Part shown: positions 1 to 8,904 of the stretch, piece after piece | Position numbering within the stretch: the first letter of the stretch is position 1 | Layout of the letters: every line of letters starts with the position of its first letter | Source of the DNA: HK1 sp965220535 | GTDB taxonomy: Bacteria > Pseudomonadota > Gammaproteobacteria > HK1 | Direction of reading: 5' to 3' | NCBI GenBank assembly: GCA_965220535.1 | Contig: OZ244833.1 | Coordinates: 3,720,001-3,784,000 of the forward strand | DNA: 64,000 nucleotides | Made by a program: the position numbers and the translations under genes | The notes under the pieces: generated by a model | Told to the model about the DNA's origin: nothing | Databases searched by the model: none | Seen by the model: only the letters and a program-made list of their open reading frames with translations

Positions 1-338
1 CGCGGCAGGCGATGACCGGCATGCTCGCGCCGAAATACAAAGAGACGATCGTCGGGCTGGCCGAGGTGCGGGATATTTTCCGCTCTCGCAAATTCGGCGA
101 TATTGCCGGCTGTCGCGTGAGCGAAGGGCTGGTGCGCAAGGACAACCCCATCAGGGTGTTGCGGGATAACGTGGTCATCTACGAAGGCGAACTCGAGTCC
201 TTGCGCCGCTTCCAAGACGATGTCGCCGAGGTGCGCGCGGGTACCGAATGCGGTATCGGCGTGCGCGGCTACAACGATGTCAAGGTGGGCGATCAAATCG
301 AAATCTACGAGCGGGTCCAAGTCGAGCGGACGATTTGA
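1..338 (+). CDS. infB: Translation initiation factor IF-2, C-terminal part
   Basis: The window opens inside this gene; the reading frame runs off the left edge and ends with TGA at 336-338. IF-2 is the GTPase that delivers initiator tRNA to the 30S subunit. Only about the last 112 residues are present, matching the C-terminal beta-barrel region that contacts fMet-tRNA: visible landmarks are LAEVRDIFRSRKFG, GCRVSEGLVRKDNPI and the closing GVRGYNDVKVGDQIEIYE. The GTPase domain lies outside the window. The following rbfA and truB make this the standard infB-rbfA-truB-rpsO-pnp translation/RNA cluster, which supports the call. Confidence 0.95.
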   Translation, partial: RQAMTGMLAPKYKETIVGLAEVRDIFRSRKFGDIAGCRVSEGLVRKDNPIRVLRDNVVIYEGELESLRRFQDDVAEVRAGTECGIGVRGYNDVKVGDQIEIYERVQVERTI

Positions 339-497
339 TGCCCTTTGCGGATCTCCTTCGCGGATTGTCCGGCATCGCCGCCGACGCGACCGAGGCTTTG
401 CCGGGCGCGAGAAGCGAAGGGGCCTCGCCGCCGGGGTTTCGAGGAGTTGGGTTTCGCAGGCAGCCCGCAACCTGCAAGACCTGAAAGAGACGAGAGA

Positions 498-902
498 TTG
501 GGACAGCGCGAGTACAGTCGTTCGGTGCGCGTGGCCGAGCGGATCCAGCGTGAAATCGCGTTGCTCCTTGCGCATGAGATTGCGGATCCGAGGGTCGGCG
601 ACGTGACGGTTTCCGGGGTCGATCTTTCTCCCGATATGCGCTGCGCGAGGGTGTTGATCACCCCGGGGCGAACGACCGATGGCGACGCCTCGGTCGAAGC
701 GCTCAATCGAGCGGCCGGCTTTTTGCGATCGCGGTTGGCCGGACGGGTTCGCTTGCGCTATCTTCCGCGGCTTGAATTCGAGCATGACCTCACATTGGAG
801 CGCGCTTTGCGCATCGATACGCTGCTTCGCGGTGTCGAGCCCCGGATATTGACGGGAACATCGACGGGAGCCTCGACGGGAGAAAGCGGGGCCTCGTCCT
901 GA
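498..902 (+). CDS. rbfA: Ribosome-binding factor A
   Basis: RbfA is a small KH-like protein that binds immature 30S subunits during late 16S rRNA processing. The conserved N-terminal pattern REYSRSVRVAERIQREIA and the segment DPRVGDVTVSGVDLSPDM are clear. The open frame extends upstream to 345, but the added residues look unlike RbfA. I therefore prefer the TTG at 498, a few bases after a purine-rich stretch, which gives 134 residues, the usual family length. A TTG start next to infB would be poorly efficient, so coupling to infB is possible although the genes are 160 bases apart. The C-terminus is an expanded TGTSTGASTG tail encoded by three 12-bp tandem units at 849-884. Confidence 0.88.
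   Translation: MGQREYSRSVRVAERIQREIALLLAHEIADPRVGDVTVSGVDLSPDMRCARVLITPGRTTDGDASVEALNRAAGFLRSRLAGRVRLRYLPRLEFEHDLTLERALRIDTLLRGVEPRILTGTSTGASTGESGASS
849..884 (+). repeat. 12-bp tandem repeat, 3 copies, in the rbfA tail
   Basis: Three consecutive units (ttgacgggaaca, tcgacgggagcc, tcgacgggagaa) encode the low-complexity Thr-Gly-rich end of RbfA. This is one of many short tandem duplications in the window, and here it sits inside a coding sequence. Confidence 0.85.
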
Positions 903-1160
903 TGCCTCGTCTCGGTGCCCGCGGGCATCGACGAGCCCTCCGACGAGCCCTTCCCGCATGCCCCCTCGAGGGTGTCGTTCTCGGAACGACTGCGGGTCGA
1001 AGCCGGGCTAAGCGAGGCAGTCGACCTGAGTTGCGGGTCGAGCCCGAGTCGCAAGGGACGCCGGTACGTCAAAGCGCAAGGCGCGCGGCGGTCGGGATCG
1101 CCTGCGAAATCCGGATAAAGGGATCGTTTCGCAGCCAAGGGTTTTCCCCGAAGGACTCAA

Positions 1161-2081
1161 GTGGGACGAAGACAAAGAGATCGCGGCCGCCCGGTGCACG
1201 GCATTTTGGTTTTCGACAAGCCGGTGGGCTCGGGCTCGAACGAGGTTTTGCAAAGGCTCAAGCGTCTTTACCGGGCGCGCAAGGCCGGCCATACCGGAAG
1301 TCTCGATCGGCTCGCGAGCGGGTTGCTGCCTATCTGCTTCGGGGATGCCACCCGTTTGTCGGCCTATCTGTTGAACGCCGACAAACGTTATGTCGCGACC
1401 TTTCGTCTCGGGATCGTTACCACGACCGGCGATGCCGAAGGCGATATCCGCTCGCAGCGTCCGGTGCCGGATTTCGCCGGCGCGGATATCGAGCGGGCGA
1501 TCGCCGGATTTCGCGGCGAGATCGAGCAGATCCCGCCGATGTATTCCGCCCTCAAGCACAAAGGGAAACGCCTTTATCAGCTGGCTCACGAGGGGATCGA
1601 AATCGAGCGGGCGCCGCGTCGGATCACGATCTACGCTTTCGACTTGAAGGGCTTCGAAGGCGATCGGGTCGAGGTCGAAGTGCTTTGCTCCAAGGGGACT
1701 TATATCCGTACCCTGGCCGAGGATTTGGGGGAGGCTCTCGGCTGCGGAGCGAGCGTGGAGAGTTTGCGTCGGATCGGGGCCGGTCCCTTCACGGAGAAGG
1801 ATATGACGAGTCTGGACGCGCTCGAGTCCTTGGCCATGCAAGGGCTCGACGCGCTCGATGCCCGACTGCAGCCGATGGAATCGGCGGTCGACCATTGGCC
1901 TTGCGTGCTCTTGCCCGAAGGGGTCGCGTTCTACCTGCGCAAGGGTCAGCCGGTGCTCGTTCCCCATGCCCCGACCGCGGGCTGGGTGCGCCTGCACGCC
2001 GAGCGGGCGGGATTCATCGGGGTCGGCGAGGTGCTCGACGATGGTCGTATCGCGCCGAGACGTCTGCTCGGAGCGGGCTGA
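1161..2081 (+). CDS. truB: tRNA pseudouridine(55) synthase TruB
   Basis: TruB isomerises U55 of the tRNA T-loop. The catalytic motif is visible as GHTGSLDRLASGLLPICFG, with the family aspartate in SLD; the usual LDPLA is LDRLA here, a mild deviation beside the active site. KPVGSGSNEVLQRLKR near the N-terminus and KGTYIRTLAEDLGEALGCGA in the middle are further family landmarks, and the end resembles a PUA-type domain. The GTG start at 1161 is preceded by AAGGA at 1151-1155. Length is 306 residues, normal for the family. The gene follows rbfA after 258 bases that hold a 7-bp hairpin (974-990) but no gene I can support. Confidence 0.95.
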   Translation: MGRRQRDRGRPVHGILVFDKPVGSGSNEVLQRLKRLYRARKAGHTGSLDRLASGLLPICFGDATRLSAYLLNADKRYVATFRLGIVTTTGDAEGDIRSQRPVPDFAGADIERAIAGFRGEIEQIPPMYSALKHKGKRLYQLAHEGIEIERAPRRITIYAFDLKGFEGDRVEVEVLCSKGTYIRTLAEDLGEALGCGASVESLRRIGAGPFTEKDMTSLDALESLAMQGLDALDARLQPMESAVDHWPCVLLPEGVAFYLRKGQPVLVPHAPTAGWVRLHAERAGFIGVGEVLDDGRIAPRRLLGAG

Positions 2082-2345
2082 GCGGCGTTGTCGAAGGCCG
2101 TGTTTCCACCCCGATTCCCGTCTCGATTCTCACCTTGATTTCCACCCCGATTCATCGCGCCCTCGAAGTCTTCTTTCGCGCCGATATTTTCACGCACGAC
2201 CTGCACTCTTTGCGTTATCGGTTACACTTCCGAGTCCATCGGGGTATGCAGGCCCTTAGGAAGGATCGAGGAGTCTTGGAATGGCCTCGCCGATAGGCAT
2301 CGTCATATCGGGAAATGGATTCGGATCAATAGGAGATCGCAAGCC

Positions 2346-2615
2346 ATGTCGTTATCCGCAGCACAAAAAGCAGAAGTCGTCGAATCCTATCGGAGGGGTG
2401 AGCGAGATACGGGCTCGCCCGAAGTTCAAGTGGCGCTTTTGACCGGTCGGATCAAACATCTGACCGAGCACTTCCGGGTTCATGTTCATGACTTCCATTC
2501 CCGACAAGGCCTCCTCAAACTCGTCAGCCAGCGCCGTAAATTGCTCGACTATCTTCGGCGCAAGGATGTCGAGCGATATCGGGAGTTGATCTCCGGGTTG
2601 GGCTTGCGTCGTTGA
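2346..2615 (+). CDS. rpsO: 30S ribosomal protein S15
   Basis: S15 is a primary 16S rRNA-binding protein of the small-subunit platform. The 89 residues have the full family pattern, including DTGSPEVQVALLTGRIKHLT, HSRQGLLKLVSQRRKLLDYL and the closing RYRELISGLGLRR. The ATG at 2346 follows AGGAGA at 2331-2336. The region before it (2082-2345) contains loosely repeated GATTC-based units at 2109-2155. pnp follows 245 bases downstream, the conserved rpsO-pnp order. In E. coli S15 represses its own translation by binding its mRNA leader; I cannot confirm an equivalent structure here. Confidence 0.97.
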   Translation: MSLSAAQKAEVVESYRRGERDTGSPEVQVALLTGRIKHLTEHFRVHVHDFHSRQGLLKLVSQRRKLLDYLRRKDVERYRELISGLGLRR

Positions 2616-2783
2616 AAACAAGGGTTTCGTTCGATCGCGACTCGAAAAGAGAGAATTCGGTGCGATCGCTCTCTTTATTCGGCTCGAGGGCTCCTCGTCC
2701 TTCGCCCTTCGATCCCGGGACGAAAGCGGCCTTCGGCCGTGCGGACCCTCTTTCTCTTCCCCCCTGATATCGTTTTCGTCGCC

Positions 2784-2826
2784 CCGGGGCGGTCGCCCCG
2801 GTCCTAGGTGGTCCATGAGGGACCGG
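2784..2826 (+). promoter_or_regulatory. Competing hairpins in the pnp leader
   Basis: Upstream of pnp a GC-rich stem (2784-2791 pairing with 2794-2801, realistically closing with a 4-nt loop) shares bases with a second 7-bp stem (2798-2804 with 2820-2826). The second hairpin ends about 35 bases before the pnp ATG. In E. coli an RNase III-cut leader hairpin is the site of PNPase autoregulation. A similar role here is inference from position and structure only. Confidence 0.4.
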
Positions 2827-2860
2827 CTAAATTCGCCTAGTACATTCGAAGGCTCTATCC

Positions 2861-4957
2861 ATGAATACAATCAAGAAGACGGTTCCATTCGGCCCTGACA
2901 ATCTCGTGTTGGAGACGGGTGAGATCGCCCGCCAAGCATCGGGAGCGGTCCTTGCGAGTTTGGGCGATACGGTCGTGTTATCGACGGTGGTGGGCGCTCG
3001 GTCTGCCTCTCCAGGGCGTGACTTTTTTCCTTTGACGGTCGATTATGTCGAGAAGACATACGCTGCCGGCAAGATCCCCGGCGGCTTTTTCAAGCGGGAA
3101 GGGCGGCCGAGCGAGAAGGAAATCCTGACGGCGCGCCTCGTGGACCGGCCCTTGCGTCCGCTCTTTCCCGACGGCTACCGCAACGAAGTGCAAGTGATCC
3201 TGACCGTCCTTTCTTTGGACCCTCAGATCGATCCCGATATCCCGGCGTTGATCGGCGCTTCCGCGGCATTGGCCATTTCCGGATTGCCCTTCGCCGGCCC
3301 GATAGGAGCGGCGCGGGTCGGCTATATCGACAATCAGTTCATTCTCAATCCGACCTTTCGCCAAACCTCGCAATCGATGCTGGATCTTGTCGTTGCCGGA
3401 ACCAAAAACGCGGTTTTGATGGTGGAGTCCGAAGCGAGGGTCCTCCCCGAAGCGGTCATGCTCGATGCGGTGCTCTACGGGCACCAGCAGATGCAGGCGG
3501 CGATCGCGGCGATCGACGAGTTGGCGGCGGAGGCGGGCAAGGAGCCGATGAGGTGGGAGCCGCCGCCGGTCGACCAAGCGCTCGTCGCCGCCGTTGACGA
3601 TGCCGCCCGCGACGGTCTCGAACAAGCCTATCGGATAACGGACAAACTCGCTCGCCGCGATCGGGTTCATCAGGTTCACGGCGAGACGGTGAACGCGGTC
3701 GCCGGCGAGGGCGAGGGGAGGTGGTCGGAATCGGAGGTGGGGGCGGTTTTCGGCAAGCTCGAGAAGTCGATCGTCCGCCGCTCGGTGCTCGGACAAAGGC
3801 AGCGTATCGACGGCCGCTCACCGAGCACGGTGCGCGATATCAGCAGCCGGGTCAAATTGCTCCCCCGTACCCACGGTTCCTCGCTCTTCACCCGCGGCGA
3901 GACCCAAGCCATCGTCACCACCACCTTGGGAACCACCCGCGATGCCCAGATCGTCGATGCCCTCGAGGGGGAGCGTCGCGAGCCCTTCATGCTGCATTAC
4001 AACTTCCCTCCCTTTTGCGTGGGGGAGACGGGGCGTATGCTCGGGCCGCGCCGGCGCGAGATCGGTCACGGGAGATTGGCAAGACGCTCGATGCAAGCGG
4101 TGATGCCCCGGATCGACGATTTTCCTTATGTGATCCGGGTGGTCTCGGAAGTCACCGAATCCAACGGCTCGAGTTCCATGGCCACGGTTTGCGGTACCAG
4201 CCTTTCCTTGATGGATGCCGGGGTGCCGATCGCCGCTCCGGTCGCGGGGATCGCCATGGGCCTGATCAAGGAGGGGGAGGATTTCCTGGTCCTCTCCGAT
4301 ATCATGGGCGACGAGGATCATTTGGGGGATATGGATTTCAAGGTCGCCGGGACCAGCGAGGGGATCACCGCCTTGCAGATGGATATCAAGATCGACGGGA
4401 TCACCCGCGAGATCATGGAAATCGCTTTGGCCCAGGCTCGCGAGGGCCGCATCCATATCATCGAAAACATGAATCGGACCCTGCCCAGCCCGCGCTTGGA
4501 TATGTCCGAATTCGCCCCGCGCATCATCTCGTTTCGCATCCATCCGGAGAAGATCCGCGACGTCATCGGAAAGGGTGGCAGCGTGATTCGATCGTTGACC
4601 GACGAAACCGGGGTGACCATCGATATCAGCGATGACGGCACGGTCAAGATCGCCTCGGTGGACGCCGCCGCCGGGCAAGAAGCGCGCCGTCGGATCGAGC
4701 AGATCACCGCCGATGTCGAAGTCGGGACGATCTACGACGGTCGGGTCGCCAAGTTGATGGACTTCGGGGCCTTCGTCAACATCCTCCCCGGTCGCGACGG
4801 ACTCGTTCATATCTCGCAGATTTCCGAAGAGCGGGTCGAGCGGGTCAGCGACAAGCTGAGCGAGGGAGATCGGGTTCGGGTCAAGGTGCTCGAGGTCGAT
4901 CGCCAAGGTCGTATCCGTCTTAGCATGAAGGCGGTTCCCCCGGAGCAGCGTCTGTAA
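2861..4957 (+). CDS. pnp: Polyribonucleotide nucleotidyltransferase (PNPase)
   Basis: PNPase is the phosphorolytic 3'-5' exoribonuclease of the RNA degradosome. The 698 residues have the full architecture: a first RNase PH domain (about 12-145), an all-helical linker, a second RNase PH domain (about 325-550) with the active-site segment RREIGHGRLARR and GDEDHLGDMDFKVAGT, a KH domain containing IGKGGSVIRSLTDETG, and a C-terminal S1 domain starting near VGTIYDGRVAKLMDFGAFVN. The ATG at 2861 gives an N-terminus typical of the family (MNTIKKTVPFGP). The protein ends shortly after the S1 domain, without the acidic tail some homologues have. It follows rpsO and probably shares its transcript. Confidence 0.97.
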   Translation: MNTIKKTVPFGPDNLVLETGEIARQASGAVLASLGDTVVLSTVVGARSASPGRDFFPLTVDYVEKTYAAGKIPGGFFKREGRPSEKEILTARLVDRPLRPLFPDGYRNEVQVILTVLSLDPQIDPDIPALIGASAALAISGLPFAGPIGAARVGYIDNQFILNPTFRQTSQSMLDLVVAGTKNAVLMVESEARVLPEAVMLDAVLYGHQQMQAAIAAIDELAAEAGKEPMRWEPPPVDQALVAAVDDAARDGLEQAYRITDKLARRDRVHQVHGETVNAVAGEGEGRWSESEVGAVFGKLEKSIVRRSVLGQRQRIDGRSPSTVRDISSRVKLLPRTHGSSLFTRGETQAIVTTTLGTTRDAQIVDALEGERREPFMLHYNFPPFCVGETGRMLGPRRREIGHGRLARRSMQAVMPRIDDFPYVIRVVSEVTESNGSSSMATVCGTSLSLMDAGVPIAAPVAGIAMGLIKEGEDFLVLSDIMGDEDHLGDMDFKVAGTSEGITALQMDIKIDGITREIMEIALAQAREGRIHIIENMNRTLPSPRLDMSEFAPRIISFRIHPEKIRDVIGKGGSVIRSLTDETGVTIDISDDGTVKIASVDAAAGQEARRRIEQITADVEVGTIYDGRVAKLMDFGAFVNILPGRDGLVHISQISEERVERVSDKLSEGDRVRVKVLEVDRQGRIRLSMKAVPPEQRL

Positions 4958-4972
4958 ACAGTCCGCCCCCAA

Positions 4973-5020
4973 ATCACGCCCCTGTTGCCCTTGATTCGGA
5001 TCTCGGCATCGGGGCGTGAT
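4973..5020 (+). terminator. Hairpin after pnp, possible transcript end
   Basis: A perfect 10-bp inverted repeat (4973-4982 with 5011-5020) begins 16 bases after the pnp stop and encloses 28 bases. No run of T follows, so it may stabilise the 3' end rather than act as an intrinsic terminator. Confidence 0.35.
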
Positions 5021-5384
5021 CGAAGCGATGACCAGGTATCGTCGAGTCTCGTCGAGCCGGTTTTCTGTCGGTCCTGTCGGATCAGGGCATCGGATCTTGG
5101 CATCCGCTGCCCTCGGCGAGCCCTTCTGCTATCGATTGTCGACGAAGGCTCGAGCCCGCTCGTTTTTCATCCCCTAAGGGCGCATCTTGGGGCGCTCGGC
5201 GGGTTTCGCCCCATCCATGCCCCATCCATGATGCCGGGCGCGAAAAAACCCTTTCCGATAGCCCCCCATAAAAGTTCCCCATAAAAGTCCCTCGTAAAAG
5301 TTCCGGTCATCGATCCTTTCGATCAGCGGGCGATCGCGCTCGAAAAAACCGGATCGATAGCGCATCGAAACCCTCGAAACGTCG
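5021..5384. other. Intergenic stretch between convergent pnp and yheT-like gene
   Basis: I see no gene here. It holds two short tandem duplications: an 11-bp unit twice at 5210-5231 (cccatccatgc) and a 13-14-bp unit three times at 5268-5308 (ataaaagttcccc and variants). Confidence 0.6.
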
Positions 5385-6518
5385 CTAGGCTCGGGCTATC
5401 TCGTCGCTATCGCCACGATTCAATCGCGGCGAAAGAAATCTCGGAATTCGACTCTCCAGCCAATAACGGGCCCGCCAAGGGCGATGGCCCTCGACGAAGC
5501 CGATATGCCCGCCGCCGCGGCTGATCTCGAAACGGGTCGATGCCGAGAGCTCGTGCGCTTCGGGGACGACGGCGGGGGTCATGAAGGGATCGTCGAGGGC
5601 ATGCAGGACCAGGGTCGGGCAGCGAATCCGATGCAGATGGGGGCGCGCGCTTGCCGCTTCGTAATAATGATCGGCATCGCGAAAGCCATGCAAAGGCGCG
5701 GTGACGAGATCGTCGAATTCCCGAAAGAGCCGAATTCGTCGCAGAAGGTCCAAATCGATCGGACCGGGGCGGCGGCGAAATTTGCCGATAGCGGAGCGGC
5801 GGAGGTCGTCGATGAAATGCCGCCGATAGAAATACGACAGTCCTTTCCGATCGAGCCGCTCGGCCGCGCGGGCCAAGCAAAGGGGAACGCAAACCGCGAC
5901 CGCGGCTTCGATATCGCTCGCCTGCTCGTGGCGCGCAAGAAAGTTCAACAGCACGCTGCCGCCGAGGGAAAAGCCCACGGCGGCGAAGCGAGTATGGGGC
6001 CGGTGCCGCCTTAGGCTTCTTAGCAAGAAAGCGAAATCCTCGATCTCGCCGGAGTGATAGGCCCGCGGCAGTCGGTTGGCTTCGCCGCTGCACCCCCGAA
6101 AATGCATGACGAGGCAATGCCAACCGTGTCGTACCAGGGTATCGGCGAGGCCGCGGATATGCAAAGAGCGGCTCGATCCCTGCAGTCCGTGCAGGAGGAT
6201 CACGAGCGATTTTGGATCCGCCGGCGGCTTCTTCGGGTATTCGATATCCGGGCTTTTGGGGTTTCGGCAAAGGTTTCGATCGGGCTTGCGACAAGCGAAG
6301 TCGAGATCGATGAAATCCCCGTCCGGGAGCTCGAGGCGCTCTCGTTTCCAGGGGATCGATATCGCCGGTCGTATTCGTGCCGCCCAGACGGTTTGCAGAT
6401 GCGCCCCGGGAAGCCACCAAGCGGGCTCGAAATCACTGGCGACGATATTCCCGTGGCGGCGCGATCGACAGGCTTTCAAGACGAAGGCGTCGGGTTCAGC
6501 CAAGCGGGCCGGTGGCAT
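5385..6518 (-). CDS. YheT-family alpha/beta hydrolase
   Basis: A 377-residue alpha/beta-fold hydrolase of the YheT/AB-hydrolase type. Family landmarks are the N-terminal WWLPGAHLQTVWAA and ERLELPDGDFIDLDF, the oxyanion region ILLHGLQGSSRS, the nucleophile elbow VGFSLGGSVLLNF, a probable acid in LHALDDPFMTP and the catalytic histidine in GGGHIGFVEG. The physiological substrate is not known for this family. The ATG at 6518 lies inside the upstream YgfZ frame; an alternative TTG at 6479 overlaps the YgfZ stop codon. Either way the gene is tightly linked to the sdh operon end. Start confidence is modest, function class is good. Confidence 0.85.
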   Translation of the reverse strand: MPPARLAEPDAFVLKACRSRRHGNIVASDFEPAWWLPGAHLQTVWAARIRPAISIPWKRERLELPDGDFIDLDFACRKPDRNLCRNPKSPDIEYPKKPPADPKSLVILLHGLQGSSRSLHIRGLADTLVRHGWHCLVMHFRGCSGEANRLPRAYHSGEIEDFAFLLRSLRRHRPHTRFAAVGFSLGGSVLLNFLARHEQASDIEAAVAVCVPLCLARAAERLDRKGLSYFYRRHFIDDLRRSAIGKFRRRPGPIDLDLLRRIRLFREFDDLVTAPLHGFRDADHYYEAASARPHLHRIRCPTLVLHALDDPFMTPAVVPEAHELSASTRFEISRGGGHIGFVEGHRPWRARYWLESRIPRFLSPRLNRGDSDEIARA

Positions 6519-8014
6519 CGGATTTCCGCGCCGTCGATTCGTTCCACCCGAAGGTCGCAGGCGTCAGCCGCTTGGATATCGAGGGCCACGCAGGCGATCG
6601 ATCCGCCGGCGGGCAAAGGGGCGGCCGAGACCACCGTGCCGACCTTGGCGCCCTCGGCCTTGCGATCTTCGCCGACCCCCGAAGCCGGAGGCGGGCTCGC
6701 TCCGCGCACGATCCGATCTCCGACCCTCAAATCGCCTTTCGTATGGCCGATGAAGCAACGATTTTTGATCCTTCCTAGATGCGTGACCCGGGTGACGATT
6801 TCCTGCCCGACATAGCAGCCCTTTTCGAAGCTCACCGCCCGCAGCCGATCGAGGTTGAGCGCTTGCGGGATCAGTCGATCGGAAGAATCCGGGGTGATGC
6901 GAGGAAGGCCGGCGAGGATATCCCCTCGATGCCATAGCGCCTGATCCTTGCGGGGGGCATCGAAGGCGTCGATCCATGTCCCGGGGGCGATCACCAACAA
7001 GCGGGGATATTCTCGATATTCGCTCGGGACGATATCCGGCGGCGCTTGTACTCCCGGAACCTTGATCAACAGGCCCTCTCCGAGGCGAAGCATGTCGTCG
7101 CTCTTTGCTTCGGATAGCCATTTCTCGACTTTCCCCTCGCCTCCCTCGCGCTGATCCGAGCCCGCGGCCGGGGTTTTTTCTATCGACTCGCGGATCGACT
7201 CCGAGGGTCCCGATACCCCGAAGACGGCGAGGCCCTCCTCTTCTGCGATGCGCACATCGGCGCGCAGGATGAACAAGCGAAAGCGGGGCAGCAGTCGCTG
7301 AACGAACCAGCGCTCGCAAACCATCAAATAGCCCTCGCCTTTCGGATCGAGGAGCAGACGAAAGAGGGCCAGCACCCGGCCTTTCTCGGAGCACCAAGCG
7401 GCGAGAAGGGATCGATCGGGGGTGATTTCCAAGATATCGGCGCTGAGCTGCCCTTGCAGCCAAGCCGAAGCATCGCTCCCGCCGATCCGAAGGAGGGCGA
7501 AGTCCTCGAGCCCGACGACGAAGCAAGGCTCGATATCATGGCTATCGGGGTGAGAGCGGTCGTTCATTTCCTCGCATCCATTGTCGAAGCCCTCGGTCGG
7601 CACGGTGCGGGCGCCGCTTCCCGGCTCGTTTTTCTTTCGATCCCTCGATCGATCCCGCGGTCGATTCCTTGTCGAAGCCGAGCCTTCTTCCATCGACCCC
7701 GAAAGGCGATGCCGGGGGTTGCAGGCCCGGATCGAGCGGATGATTTGTCGAAAGCCCGAGGGGACTCGATCGGGATCGTCGACGAGCCATGAAAGGATAT
7801 CCCGATCCGGGCGCTCCAAAAGCCTTTCCAAGGCGAGGAGTCGATCGTCGGCGAGATGATCGAGCGCGGAAGAAACGAAGGGTTCGAAAAACGCATCCAA
7901 CTCCTTCATGCCCCGGCGACAGCGCCAGCGGAGCCGGGATCGATCGGGGCCGGGCGCGGGACCGGGCGATGATTCGGGTGGCGGCGATGGCAAAGAAAAG
8001 CTCGTTTTCGTCAA
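6476..8014 (-). CDS. SdhE-YgfZ continuous open frame (flavinylation factor joined to folate-binding YgfZ)
   Basis: One uninterrupted frame encodes two proteins that are normally separate. Residues about 27-97 (numbered from the TTG at 8014) are an SdhE/CptB domain: RLRWRCRRGMKELDAFF carries the RGxxE signature needed to flavinylate SdhA, followed by LLALERLLERPDRDILSWLV. After a charged Arg/Ser-rich linker (about 100-148) comes YgfZ (150-512), a GcvT-like folate-binding protein for Fe-S enzyme maintenance, with its signature KGCYVGQEIVTR. No stop codon separates them, so any ribosome starting at SdhE must run into YgfZ. An internal ATG at 7567 with a nearby GAGGA could also give free YgfZ. 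It lies directly after sdhB, and both parts act on succinate dehydrogenase-type cofactors. The exact SdhE start is uncertain. Confidence 0.85.
   Translation of the reverse strand: MTKTSFSLPSPPPESSPGPAPGPDRSRLRWRCRRGMKELDAFFEPFVSSALDHLADDRLLALERLLERPDRDILSWLVDDPDRVPSGFRQIIRSIRACNPRHRLSGSMEEGSASTRNRPRDRSRDRKKNEPGSGARTVPTEGFDNGCEEMNDRSHPDSHDIEPCFVVGLEDFALLRIGGSDASAWLQGQLSADILEITPDRSLLAAWCSEKGRVLALFRLLLDPKGEGYLMVCERWFVQRLLPRFRLFILRADVRIAEEEGLAVFGVSGPSESIRESIEKTPAAGSDQREGGEGKVEKWLSEAKSDDMLRLGEGLLIKVPGVQAPPDIVPSEYREYPRLLVIAPGTWIDAFDAPRKDQALWHRGDILAGLPRITPDSSDRLIPQALNLDRLRAVSFEKGCYVGQEIVTRVTHLGRIKNRCFIGHTKGDLRVGDRIVRGASPPPASGVGEDRKAEGAKVGTVVSAAPLPAGGSIACVALDIQAADACDLRVERIDGAEIRCHRPAWLNPTPSS
7565..7575 (-). 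promoter_or_regulatory. Possible internal ribosome-binding site and start of YgfZ
   Basis: On the minus strand GAGGAA lies directly before an ATG at 7567-7565, which would give a free 363-residue YgfZ of normal length. The spacing is very short, so whether it is used is uncertain. Confidence 0.35.
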
Positions 8015-8049
8015 GGCCCGGCGGGCTTCTTTTCGTGCCCCGAGAAGGG

Positions 8050-8832
8050 CTAGAGGCTGCGCTTGATCATCATTTTCTTGATCTCCGCGATCGCCTTCGC
8101 GGGATTGAGTTCTTTGGGGCAGACCGTTGCGCAATTCATGATGGTATGGCAGCGATAGAGGCGAAAGGAGTCCTCGACATCGTCGAGTCGCTCTCCGGTC
8201 TCGTCGTCCCGGCTGTCGACGATAAAGCGCAAGGATTGCAACAGGGATGCCGGCCCGAGGTAGCGATCCCCGTTCCACCAATAACTCGGACAACTGGTGG
8301 AGCAGCAGGCGCATAGGATGCATTCGTAAAGGCCGTCCAACTTCTCGCGCTCCCCGATCGACTGCCGCCGTTCCCGGCCCGCCGGCGGCGGGGTGTGGCT
8401 GCGCAGCCAGGGTTTGATCGAGGCGTATTGGGCGTAGAAATGATTCAGGTCCGGAACCAGATCCTTGATCACCGGAAGATGCGGCAGAGGATGGATCGAG
8501 ATATCGCCCTTGATATCGTCGACGGCGCTGATGCAGGCGAGGGTATTTCGGCCGTCGATATTCATCGCGCAAGAACCGCAGATCCCTTCCCGGCAAGAGC
8601 GCCGGAAAGTCAAGGTGGAGTCGATATCGCTTTTGATCTTGATGAGGGCATCGAGGACCATCGGCCCGCAATCGTCGAGATCGACGGTGAAGCGGTCCCG
8701 CCGCGGGCTTTCATCCGCATCCGGGTCGTAGCGGTAGACGGTGAAAGTGCGCGGTCTTTTCATCCCGGAAGAGGGCGGGTGGTTTTGTCCCTCGCGGATT
8801 TTGGAATGCGAAGGGAGGGTCAGCTGCACCAT
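8050..8832 (-). CDS. sdhB: Succinate dehydrogenase iron-sulfur subunit
   Basis: The Fe-S subunit passes electrons from SdhA flavin to the membrane anchor. The [2Fe-2S] cysteines are in FRRSCREGICGSCAMNIDG, and the [4Fe-4S]/[3Fe-4S] cysteines in CILCACCSTSCPSYWW and CHTIMNCATVCPKELNP. I place the start at ATG 8832 because the resulting MVQLTLPSHSKI matches the N-terminus of mitochondrial/alphaproteobacterial-type SdhB, which some gammaproteobacteria also have; an open frame continues to a TTG at 8865. Length is 260 residues. It is the fourth gene of sdhCDAB, followed after 35 bases by the SdhE-YgfZ frame. Confidence 0.95.
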   Translation of the reverse strand: MVQLTLPSHSKIREGQNHPPSSGMKRPRTFTVYRYDPDADESPRRDRFTVDLDDCGPMVLDALIKIKSDIDSTLTFRRSCREGICGSCAMNIDGRNTLACISAVDDIKGDISIHPLPHLPVIKDLVPDLNHFYAQYASIKPWLRSHTPPPAGRERRQSIGEREKLDGLYECILCACCSTSCPSYWWNGDRYLGPASLLQSLRFIVDSRDDETGERLDDVEDSFRLYRCHTIMNCATVCPKELNPAKAIAEIKKMMIKRSL

Positions 8833-8904
8833 GGTAGGAAAATCCTCGGTTGTCGAGAAATCCAAAACTCCCTCGAAGGAGCGGCCTCGCTCGAAAAAAA
8901 AGCG

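Noticed and set aside
902..2296. 464-codon plus-strand frame overlapping truB
   Set aside because: Arginine-rich shadow of truB in another frame.
8015..8671. Upstream extension of the SdhE-YgfZ frame into sdhB
   Set aside because: Lies wholly within sdhB in another frame and looks nothing like SdhE; similarity begins only around 7940.
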